Assembly: GCA_947561585.1 (NCBI GenBank)
Contig: CANNZV010001063.1
Coordinates: 248,001 to 312,000, forward strand
Direction: 5' to 3'
Source: Caprella mutica
Taxonomy: Eukaryota; Arthropoda; Malacostraca; Amphipoda; Caprellidae
DNA: 64,000 nt
The notes beneath the pieces were generated by a model. It was not told the origin of the DNA. It ran no database searches and saw only the letters and a list, made by a program, of their open reading frames with translations. Of this stretch, positions 54,690 to 64,000 are shown one piece after another (the first letter of the stretch is position 1; every line of letters begins with the position of its first letter). Both the position numbers and the translations under genes were made by a program.

Positions 54690-55200
54690 TAAGTGATGAT
54701 GAAAATCAAAATGCCTTTTTTCAGATTCCCATATCAAATGGTCTGTCCTCCTTATTTCCTGTTTTCACCCCCACCATCACAGAGAGATCAATTTTCACAT
54801 ACTAATATCACTTTCTAACTCCAACCCTCAACTTCACATCACCAACAACTGAGTCCCAACAAACATTACTCTCAACACTCTCACCCCACAGCACCACCAG
54901 TCAGAAAAGCTTCTTCTCTAGCTCTCAGTCTCCTATTCTGAACAGCACCTTCTTCCCAAGTCATCACACAGAAACCTTCCCCCAACCTAATCCACATCCT
55001 CGCTTTTTGTTCCCTGAAGTTCAATGGATTCACTACTCATTTCTTACAATGCCATTCACTCTTACCAAAAGTTCTCATCATCTTCTCTCTCTCTGCACCT
55101 ACACACCACACTCTCTTCATTATATCTCCTGATTGCCACCTTCAAACACCCTGTTTATGTCCCAAACCACACCCCCTCAGGATTAGGTAGCTACCTAGGT
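54690..55200. other. pyrimidine-rich plus strand, no gene recognised
   Basis: About 500 bases of C/T-rich plus strand (tccaaccctcaacttcacat and similar). Its strand bias is like that of the LINE relic at 33-34.5 kb read in reverse, but no reverse-transcriptase motif was found. Confidence 0.35.
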
Positions 55201-55224
55201 ATTTATAACTAAAATTGTTGCCTA

Positions 55225-55350
55225 GGTTGTGCCTAGTTTCGAAGTACAGTGTAGCTACCTAGTTTTGAAGTACAGTGTACCTAGTTTTGAAGTACAGTGT
55301 ACCTAGTTTTGAAGTACAGTGTACCTAGTTTTGAAGTACAGTATTTGTTA
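55225..55350. repeat. 22-bp satellite, inverted relative to 27008-27285
   Basis: Five to six copies of agtacagtgtacctagtttt plus ga. This is the reverse complement of the satellite upstream of gene A. Confidence 0.88.
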
Positions 55351-56297
55351 ATCTGAATTCTCTTAACGTTGACCTGTTATAATTAGAGTATTATAATTAA
55401 AGAAAATGTTTAAAAAAATTAATATCATGAAAATAAATATTCATTAAGTACAATTGCCCGATCTGTAGAAATGTATTAACGTATCTGAATGAAATAATTA
55501 TAAACTAACTCTTGTTATAGTGAAAGGAAGCATATTTAAGGTCAGGTATTTGAGTTGGGGAATTATTTTTTATTGAAAGGATATCATAATGAAACTATAA
55601 ATGAATAGAGAGACTACCTAATTTACAGTAAAGTATAATTTAAAATTGTATCTTGATAGGTTCTTTCAATCGCATATAGAATGAACATAAGTAGCTATAT
55701 GCTATTAGTGTACAATTGAAAACTAATATGTGTATATGCTAGGAAATTTGGAAAAGTAATTGGTATCGGTAATACCTGAACTATTTTTTGGGATCCGATT
55801 CCAATTACCAGATAGCTACTCATAAAAATACAGATACTTTCAGATATTTTATCCGATATCGAGAGTATCGGTGCATCTCCATTACTAACTTTCATCTCTC
55901 CTTAAGTCTCCTAATGCTTATCAAATATTCTGATGTCAGGAAATAAGTGAGCATTAGCTATTACTTGAACACATATACTTGTTATATTATTGCTGTTATC
56001 ATGTTATGTTCTATATTACGTACATATAATTATTATTATATCAGGTTGAATAAAGTTTTAAAGGATTACTTGTTTAAATCATCAGACAGTCTGACAGACA
56101 TCAGTCATCACAACTTGTTCTTGTGAATGTGATGATGACCTACCTCACAAACTAATATATCGTGTATTTTTATCTGACTATTATAAGCGAAATTATCCAG
56201 ATTAAATTGATGACTATATTAGATTATTTGGATTATTATTATTATCCTGATAATTGAAAACAGAAGACAGGAAAACTAAAGAGGTGGGCTGCAGACT

Positions 56298-56960
56298 CCA
56301 GTCTATATTTGGTGCACAAAATCCCACTGACTTTTTAAAAAGCTGAAAAAATCCAGCATAAATATCAAGTAATTTGGCTGATCCACCAACATTTTCCCAA
56401 TTTATCCACCGAAAATTAATGGTAACATTAACATAGGAATAAATAGCTAAGAATTCACCGACTTTACCAGAATATTATTTTCAGAGGGCCAATCTGCAAA
56501 GTGTGTCAAATCTGTCTTCATAATACACAATGCGAGTGTAAGTTCAGTAACTGACTATTTCCAAGCCATCAGCTCGCACTTGTTCCAAGATTTTATTTTG
56601 AGGACAATTTGTCCCCAAAGATTTTCAAATATGTCTCCAAAATTTCTAAAATGTCTCCAATAATAACATGTAAGCATAGGAATTAATTAGGAAACTACAA
56701 AGATATTTTTTACCTTCAAAAAATGTCTCCAAAGATCTTTGGTGACATGGATGCGCTTTGCAGACTAGTCAGAGGGGGAAAACAATATTCTATCAAAGTC
56801 AGTGGATATTGAACTATTTATTCCCATGTTACCATTAATTTTTGGTGGAAAAATGGGCAAAATGTTGGTGATTCAGCTAAATTACTGTAAATTTTATGGT
56901 GGCTTTTTCAGCTTTATCAAAAAATCAGTGGAATTTTGTGCACCAAATACAGATTGGGCA
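56298..56960. mobile_element. palindromic MITE family 2 derivative with a nested CCAG element
   Basis: 56298-56487 is the left half of family 2 (ccagtctatatttggtgcac), and 56777-56957 is the same half inverted (gtgcaccaaatacagattgg), forming a snap-back. Between them, 56488-56768 is a separate element with ends CCAATCTGCAAAG and CTTTGCAGACTAG flanked by TCAGAGGG on both sides. Confidence 0.75.
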
Positions 56961-57446
56961 GTTGCTCTAACAGACCCGCCGCCACTAATTTAATTAATTT
57001 ATAAAAATTCATAGTTAGTCATACAGTGACACACATTACACAGCATTCATTCAACAGAAAATAACAAATCTGGACAACCAGTCTGCAGAATATGGGAGAT
57101 ATTTGGAATATTCTCTCCAAACAATTTTGAATTAACTCCTATATTTACACCAAGTAAAATAGTATGGCTCATAAACTCCCCATTTGTCACTCTGAAAGAG
57201 ACCAAATTTCTCTCCAAAATGATAAAATTATCATAAATTTCTCACCAAAATAACATTGTAGCACAGGAGAAAATTAGATGTTTCACGCCATTTGCAATTG
57301 AAGGGGTCAAAATAAGTTAAATAAATTTTGCCCGAAAAGTAATTTTTACTTATAAAAGGGCTTATCCATGTATAAACTATCTTTTATACTGTTTTTCAAT
57401 AAAAAAAAAATAAAAAAAATAACTGTCACAAACTCATCATTAAAAT

Positions 57447-58481
57447 TAGGGCTGTACCGATACCATAATTATTGTTGATATCGATACTAGGTTTTGGTAG
57501 TCTGCCGATACCGATACACCGATATTTTTTAAATACACATTATTATTATTAATTTAATTTACCCATATATTGAATGTACCGAATTTGATACAATAGTATA
57601 AGATTTGACAAGTCTGATATGTACCATATAATGTACATACTATGTAGGTATGCACAATCTATCATCTACCAATGACTAATGAGCTACCAAATACTTATAT
57701 TCAATGTTTCTTATTACTATAAATGTGCACTGCTATTGGTTGGAAGCATTGATGACGTATGAGTAGAGTAGTACTAAGAAACCGGATGTAATGAATTGGT
57801 ATATTCGTGGCTTTGTCCAGTTTGTTTTTAAATATAATATTAATAAGTTTCAAGTATTGAAATCATTGTTTATAATCCAAAACATGATTAATTTAATTAT
57901 TTAACCATTATTCTTAATACTCTGCTTATATTCATTGAATAGCATCGACTTATTATATATAAGCTAACCGTTTTAGTACAAAATTGATATACCTACTTAT
58001 AGCGCGTCATCAGACAGCCATTTTGTTTACAAACTGACGTACGCCACGGTACGTGAGCTTATGATTTATATATTTAAATCACACGTTTTTAAAACTTACT
58101 AATTTCTTACTTATAAACATTTAACCAGAATCGTAATTCTTACAACCTATTTAATCATTATACGTACGTCTGTCATAATTGGTTCAGTTTCAGTTGCCCG
58201 TCTGAACATATTTCTGAACACGTTTAATTTCCAGTTTATTGTTGTCTGCTGCCGTTAAACTTAAGAAAAGACACTTTTAAACAAAATTAATTAGTTATGA
58301 TGATATTCATCGTATATTTTTTCAACAATAGAAACAAAGCAATAAATATGTAAGAAGTGAATTTTTGATAAAAATAAGACTTTTTAATAGTATCGGTATT
58401 TTATAATTAATATTTATTACCGATACCTAAAAAATGGCCAATATAACGAATACCGATACAGATAGTATCGGTACAGCCCTA
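57447..58481. mobile_element. non-autonomous hAT element, 8-bp target duplication
   Basis: TAGGGCTGTACCGATACC to GTATCGGTACAGCCCTA, 1,035 bp, flanked by ATTAAAAT (57439-57446, 58482-58489). No transposase frame. The TAGGGCTG terminus is typical of hAT elements. Confidence 0.92.
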
Positions 58482-58507
58482 ATTAAAATGGTGAGTTTGG
58501 ACATGCT

Positions 58508-58779
58508 CCAGGGTGGAAAAATAACTCTTCTGATTGACTAGTAACTCTGTTAGAGATTCATTCTAAAGACAACTCTGCAGAAACTACACATTATTTCTTT
58601 TAACTAGCTATGTAAAAATCAGTCCTATTATGACTACTATATATTTCATAATATTTGAAAAAATTGAACTCTTCATACTATACATGCTTTACTAATACTA
58701 AACAGGGTTAATCATTAATAAACTCCGCAATTTTGTTATTCATGAGTAGCTCTGTTAGAATTTGAGTTTTCCACTCTGG
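58508..58779 (+). mobile_element. MITE family 5, 8-bp target duplication
   Basis: CCAGGGTGGAAAAATAACTC to TTTTCCACTCTGG, 272 bp, flanked by GACATGCT (58500-58507, 58780-58787). Confidence 0.92.
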
Positions 58780-58913
58780 GACATGCTTTATTATCTGGTA
58801 TTTACATTAATTTTTCTACGAACACTTCCGAATGACTGAATTAATCCATAGGGTAGCTATGGGCTACTTACATTAATTTTGTTACAAACAGAATAAGAGA
58901 TCTCTACGAACCA

Positions 58914-59645
58914 GACTGTATTTGGTGCACAAGATTCCACTGACTTTTTGAAAATGCTAAAAAAAATCCATTATAAATTTTCAGTAATTTGGCTGATCCA
59001 CCCAGACTGTATTTCATAGTAAATTCCACCGACGTGTCGGTGGAATTTTTCTCCTTTGAGAATAATATTCAATCAAAGTCTGTGGATTTTCAGCAATTTA
59101 TTCATATGTTACCATTAATTTTCGGTGGAAAAATGGAGAAAATGTTGGTGGATCAGCCAAATTACTAGAAATTTATGGTGGATTTTTTCAGCTTTTTCAA
59201 AAGTCAGTGGCCAGTCTGTATTTCATGGTAAATTCCACCAACATGTCGATGGAATTTTTTCCCCTTTAAAATTAATATTCTGGCAAAGTCAGTGGATTTT
59301 TAGCTATTTATTCCTATGTTACCATTAATTTTCGGTGGATAAATTGGGAAAATGTTGGTGGATCAGCTATATTACTGGAAATTTATGGTGGATATTTTCA
59401 GTTTTTTGAAAAAGTCAGTGGGATTTTGTGCACCAAATACAGACTGGGTCAGTGGGATTTTGTGCACCAAATACAGACTGGGTCAGTGGGATTTTGTGCA
59501 CCAAATACAGACTGGTAATCCACCAACATTTTACCCATTTTTCCACCGAAAATTAATGGTAACATAGGAATAAATAGCTAAAATTCCACCGACTTTGCCA
59601 GAATATTTTTTTCAATGGAAAAAAATCCCACCGATACAGTCTGGC
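58914..59645. mobile_element. pile-up of MITE family 2 copies in both orientations
   Basis: Successive or nested copies: about 58914-59000, 59004-59212, 59211-59450 and 59517-59645, with a 39-bp end fragment (tcagtgggattttgtgcacc...) in three tandem copies at 59405-59514. Boundaries are approximate. Confidence 0.75.
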
Positions 59646-60160
59646 CAGTCTGCAGAATGTGTCTCTTCTCCCGCAGAGACATTAATTTGAGAGAGAACTA
59701 CTCTCTGACTCTCAGCAGCAGATTCAGAATCTCCCGCAGCTAAATTAATGGTAACATAGGAATTAATTCAAAATCTCCCTCAGCTAAATTAATGGTAACA
59801 TAGGAATTAATTTTAGATCTCCCGCAGAGATCTCCAATCTCTAAAATTCAATCAAAAACTCCCCAGTCTGTATTTGGTGCACAAATCCCACTGACTTATT
59901 CAAAAAGCTGAAAAAATCTACCATAAATTTCCAGTAATTTTGCTGATCCACCAATATTTTTACCAATTTATCCACTGAAAATTAAACTGGTAAACTGTTC
60001 TCCAAGAAATCCTCTATTTTGGCTTTTTGTTCTCAGTAAAATCACTAAAATGCATGTAAACATAGGAGGAATTAAGGATTGTTCGCACAGAAAATTTTAA
60101 AAATGCCCCATATTCTGCAGACTGGTGGGACTCTGGCATGACCCTGGACCCCAGTCTGCA
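59646..60160. mobile_element. MITE family 3 and 2 fragments
   Basis: ccagtctgcagaatgtgtct, then cccgcagctaaattaatggt repeated; 59863-60000 is a family 2 left part; then tctccaagaaatcctctatt up to attctgcagactgg at 60124. Internal boundaries were not resolved. Confidence 0.55.
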
Positions 60161-60201
60161 AACGATGCATCATGCATGAAGTTGTGAAGTTTATCCGGCA
60201 A

Positions 60202-62321
60202 CCAGAGTGGAATAATAACTAATTTCAGATTGACTAGTAACTCTGTTAGGAATTTAGAATGAACAAAAATTACTCATTTAATTTTTAACCCAAAAAAATG
60301 CAGAAATCAGTAAATTATTTTATAAATTTCAACTCCGCAGTGAAAACTAATGTAAAATAAGTCATTTATGCTTCACAATTGGGCTTGTTGTGATGATAAA
60401 CTTCACTAATGGGAATGCATGAAGTTAGGAGTAGGGTGTTTGTGCCAGTAATCGGCATACCTCTAGTAATCGGAATAGCAGACACATTGAGTATAATTTT
60501 CTATATAATATATTAAGGAATAGAGGAATACGTACTAAATTATTAAAGAATCAACCACTATAATTGATTAGTAATTCTTTCTAATCATTTAACCACACAA
60601 ATTAACAGGTAGCTTCCAATCATTGTCAGAAAGTCAAGTTATCAGTCAGTTCGTTTTATTTTTCGTAAGAGAACTGTTCCTCTTTGAAACTCCAGAGTGT
60701 GTTTCAGTAGCTTTTAATGTACCAGGTGTATGTTTTTCTAGATGTACAATTTTGCGATCTATCAGTGCATTTTGAAATGTAAGCAAACAAATAATTTACT
60801 TTTTATTTAAAATGGTAGTCCGATCACTAGATTATCAGAACATCTAATTTTAATGTTCCGACAGACTGGCCAATTGAACAAAGAATCCATCCGTCCACCC
60901 TGACGATTACTGGAAAAACTTCCTGTCATGCGTCTGATAACAAACTGCTATTTTAACTCATTAATTTAGATCGTTACATTGACCGATAACATTAATGAAT
61001 AAATTTGGAGATAGTTAAGCTTGTATATTCTCCGAATAAAATACGTTATTACATATGATAACAAGATATGATTACTTTAACGTCAAATATATAAAATATT
61101 TTACTTAATCATACCCACTTATATAGTTGTCACGTGTGAATTATAAATGGCGTTTGTCAATAACCAAAATACGTAAAATTCAATCAGAAGGATTTAGAAT
61201 CAACAGAAAACAGGACTTCCACTCCAGGTTGTGACGTCATTGATAGCGACAAAGAATGGTTGAATCTACATCACAATAGTGGAAGAGGGCAAGCCAGAGG
61301 GAATGTAGACCGCATTTATTTTTTAAGGGGACATTCAAATTATGTCCCGTTAAACTTAAACAAAGCAACAGATATTTAGGGGCCGAAAATTACTTAGGAA
61401 CCTAGTTTTGGTACTATTTCAATGATAATCTAATTGAGGTAAAGCAATTTCAAAATACTTTTTATCAGTAAATAAAATGTGTTATAGACTTATAGTTAGC
61501 ATTATAATAAGGCTTAGATATCTGCAACTAAATAGACATGAAATGCGCATGACAATTACGGCTTGCTTTTATTTAAAAATAGTTACCCCTTTTTTCAGAA
61601 CTATTCTAATCAAAGAAAACGTAAAGAGGCTGCTGGATATAGATATTACTGAATACCAATCTGAGTCTTTTGACAAATGAATCAATTAAGCATTGAATAT
61701 TGATTGTCAATTTTAAAACATCTGAATATAATCTATGTGTACTTGGCAGACGAATCAAATATATAATAAACCTTATAATTTAAAGTAGCCGTTGATTCCT
61801 AGAGCGGGTAATTATTTCCTCTTGCATGTAGAAGGTAGCAGTTGTAGGAGCTTCAGCTTATTTAAATAAATAATCACATTTATATAAAATATCTTAGTTT
61901 TCAATTCTGGTGTATGGCAAACAACAATGTATAACATGTTCAAACTTTCGAATGAAATGACAACACTAAAATAAAACGTATTTTCTAACCATTGACAAAG
62001 TGTTTGATTGTGTGTATGGGTAGGTAATAATAATATAAACGTAATACTTACTATTACTTAGTACAGTAGGAATTACATTAATAAAAAAATACACATTGAT
62101 TGTATAGAATAGATATTAGGTACGAATAAGTAATAAAATAAATGTGTTTATGTGTAAAGCGATTGGAAAGATTAAAATTCCAGCTTTCTAATGATAGTTG
62201 CATCGCGTCGGTAGTGTTTTATATGTGACTTGTATTGGTATTTGTTTGTAAAATATCCTTAAGTGACCGATTACTGGCACAAACACCCTAACTCTGTTAG
62301 AATTTATGTTTTCCAGTCTGG
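60202..62321 (+). mobile_element. MITE family 5, 8-bp target duplication, carrying a TA-type insert
   Basis: CCAGAGTGGAATAATAAC to TTTTCCAGTCTGG, flanked by TCCGGCAA (60194-60201, 62322-62329). Without the insert at 60434-62288 it would be about 263 bp, close to the 272 bp of the copy at 58508. Confidence 0.9.
60434..62288. mobile_element. Tc1/mariner-type non-autonomous element (TA site)
   Basis: 1,855 bp with 22-bp ends beginning GGGTGTTTGTGCCAGTAATC, flanked by TA (60432-60433, 62289-62290). The uninterrupted sequence ggagTAactctg occurs at 62877-62888 in the sister family 5 copy. The frame at 61477-61680 is not a recognisable transposase. Confidence 0.88.
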
Positions 62322-62423
62322 TCCGGCAACTGTTGAGAGGCCTTAAAATTAGTCTCCTCATCCTGAATTACCCGAAGACAATTTCCTAATTAATTCCTAT
62401 GTCTATGTTTACAAATTTACATG

Positions 62424-62915
62424 CCAGAGTGGAATAATAACTCATTTCAGATTGACTATTAACTCTGTTAGGAATTTAGAATGAACAAAAAATTACTCAT
62501 TTTAACCCTAAAAAATGCAGAAATCAGTAAATTATTTTATAAATTTCCCAAGTAAAATAGTATGTCTCATAAACTCGCCATTTGTCTCTCCAGCTCTCTC
62601 CAAAATTCAACAAATTCTCTCCAAAATGCTCAAATTTTCATTAATTCTCTCCAAAATAACATTGTAGCATAGGAGAAAAATAGATAAACTCGCCATTTGC
62701 AATTGAAGGGCTCAAAATAACTGTCACAAACTCGCCATTAAAATGGCGAGTTTGGACATGCTTTATTACTTGGTAAATTTCAACTCCGCAGTGAAAACTG
62801 ATGTAAAATAAGTCATTTAAGCTTCACAATTGGGCTTGTTGTGATGATAAACATCACTAATGGGAATGCATGAAGTTAGGAGTAACTCTGTTAGAATTTA
62901 TGTTTTCCAGTCTGG
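62424..62915 (+). mobile_element. MITE family 5, 8-bp target duplication, carrying family 1
   Basis: CCAGAGTGGAATAATAACTC to TTTTCCAGTCTGG, flanked by TTTACATG (62416-62423, 62916-62923). Interrupted by 62548-62773. Confidence 0.92.
62548..62773 (+). mobile_element. MITE family 1, reference copy with empty site
   Basis: CCAAGTAAAATAGTATGTCT to GCTTTATTACTTGG, 226 bp, flanked by TAAATTTC (62540-62547, 62774-62781). The uninterrupted target is present at 60321-60330 (ataaatttcaactccgcag follows). Confidence 0.95.
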
Positions 62916-62998
62916 TTTACATGTAATTAGCGGAGAGAATTTTGAGATATTTGGTCATTTTGGAGAGAAATTTGAAAATCTTTGGAGACAAATCACTC

Positions 62999-63143
62999 CC
63001 AGTCTGAAAAGAAGGTTACCTCAGACCCAGGATTTTTAGCAGAAATTGTGATTTGGGCGCAGCAAATAACATGGGAACATAGGAATTAAATAGAAGTTGG
63101 GCACAGGATTAATCCACAAATCCTGCTGTACTTTTCAGACTGG
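62999..63143 (+). mobile_element. MITE family 4, 8-bp target duplication
   Basis: CCAGTCTGAAAAGAAGG to GTACTTTTCAGACTGG, 145 bp, flanked by AATCACTC (62991-62998, 63144-63151). Confidence 0.94.
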
Positions 63144-63418
63144 AATCACTCCAAAAAATAAAATATCTGGAGACTGATTGTGCATGCTCTGCTGCCTTTG
63201 CAGATGCCAGACTGGGCCCGTGACCCTACATTGATAATTAATTAAAGAGTCAGTCTACATGATACGTATCTAAAAGCTGAGCGGCGCACACCAGTACGGC
63301 GCACCACTGTACATTCTATTAGATAGGTAATTTGAATACAGATTAATGACAAATGGAGTGAATTTGATAGGTAATTGTCGTATCAAATTTATGTCTGACA
63401 CCTGACGGTACCTGAATA

Positions 63419-63667
63419 CCAGTCTGTATTTGGTGCACAAAATTCCACTGACTTTTTTAAAAAGCTGAAAAAATCAACCATAAATTCCAATAATTTGACT
63501 GATCCACTAACATTTTATCCATTTATTCACCGAAAATTAATGGTAACACTAAGTCACTAACATAGGAATAAATAGCTAAAAATCCACCGACTTAGCCAGA
63601 ATATTATTTTCAAAGGGGGAAAAATTCCACCGACATGTCGGTGGAATTTACCATGAAATACAGACGG
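63419..63667 (+). mobile_element. MITE family 2 copy
   Basis: CCAGTCTGTATTTGGTGCAC to AAATACAGACGG (one terminal T lost), flanked by CTGAATA on both sides. The host sequence without the insertion is at about 36360. Confidence 0.9.
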
Positions 63668-63690
63668 CTGAATACAATGTTTATACTACA

Positions 63691-63834
63691 CCAGTCTGAA
63701 GAGTACAGCAGGATTTGTGGATTAATCCTGCGCCCAAGTCCTATTTAATTCCTATCTTCCATGTTATTTGCTGCGCCCAAATCCCAATTTCTGTACAAAA
63801 TCCTGAGTCTGAGGAGAACTTCTTTTCAGACTGG
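63691..63834 (-). mobile_element. MITE family 4, inverted, 8-bp target duplication
   Basis: CCAGTCTGAAGAGTACAGC to CTTCTTTTCAGACTGG, 144 bp, flanked by ATACTACA (63683-63690, 63835-63842). Confidence 0.94.
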
Positions 63835-64000
63835 ATACTACACTAGTACACAGTTTAATTATTTGATTGAGATGTTTAATTTGGAATAGAAAATAAAATT
63901 AATCATAGAAAACTGTAATTGTAATTTTATGGGGTAACTATTGTAAACTTTCAGTCTGAGATGTAAATAAAAACTTATCAGTTAGCCGTTAGGTAGATGT

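Larger units (their letters stand above)
57150..58798 (+). mobile_element. MITE family 1 copy carrying two further insertions
   Basis: CCAAGTAAAATAGTATGG to TTTATTATCTGG, flanked by TATTTACA (57142-57149, 58799-58806). Its interior holds the hAT element 57447-58481 and the CCAG element 58508-58779. Confidence 0.9.
57080..58912 (+). mobile_element. MITE family 3 host of a four-element nest
   Basis: The left half ccagtctgcagaatatggga to ctatatttaca (57080-57149) continues at 58799 (tatttacattaatttttcta) to about 58912. It is split by the family 1 element at 57150-58798. Confidence 0.8.
63250..64000 (+). repeat. dispersed repeat, copy with two MITE insertions
   Basis: Matches 36240-36530; split by the MITEs at 63419 and 63691. 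It runs to the right edge of the window. Confidence 0.75.

Noticed and set aside
54690..55200. Possible LINE fragment on the minus strand
   Set aside because: Strand bias alone; no reverse-transcriptase or endonuclease motif could be read.

Overview
This is nuclear DNA of an animal, most likely a non-vertebrate. Genes are split by spliceosomal introns (GT...AG), the background is AT-rich, and there are many minisatellites and DNA transposons. There are no tRNA or rRNA genes, operons or CRISPR arrays. Species cannot be named from the sequence. A 491-base run of N (46374-46864) marks an assembly gap.

Three genes are supported, all on the minus strand. (1) MTO1 (mitochondrial tRNA wobble-uridine modification enzyme, GidA/MnmG family): seven well-phased exons plus one probable upstream exon between 17916 and 5064. 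Its first exon is not found and its C-terminal exons lie beyond the left edge. (2) Gene A (25122-18975), about 1,033 residues: four zinc-binding modules, an H2C2 finger and a degenerate retroviral-type integrase core. (3) Gene B (54637-43757): a same-strand paralogue with more modules and more introns, interrupted by the N gap. A and B look like a host gene family built around an integrase captured from a mobile element; neither keeps a full catalytic triad.

The most unusual signal is that several large minisatellites are made of exon-intron boundary sequence. In MTO1 a 30-bp unit (about 42 copies) and a 26-bp unit (about 43 copies) each repeat the end of an exon plus its 5' splice site, and a 28-bp unit (about 36 copies) repeats a 3' splice site with its pyrimidine tract. 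In gene A a 17-bp unit (about 99 copies) repeats the splice donor of the integrase exon. Gene B shows an apparently early stage: three 32-bp copies of exon tail plus donor. Two diverged copies of another MTO1 exon end lie in its intron. I recall exon-boundary minisatellites being reported in an amphioxus gene, but this density of both donor and acceptor arrays in neighbouring genes deserves attention.

Layout: 1-2000 decayed Gypsy-type retrotransposon; 2000-3950 AT-rich with GC-rich palindromic motifs; 3952-17916 MTO1 with its arrays, a Tc1 relic and MITEs; 18790-25122 gene A; 25240-43700 intergenic, with hAT and piggyBac-type elements, a LINE, a 22-bp GC-rich array (38.6-40.9 kb) and many MITEs; 43757-54637 gene B; 55-64 kb a dense nest of MITEs. 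At least ten of these show exact or near-exact 8-bp target duplications, and they are inserted inside one another in an order that can be read from the sequence.
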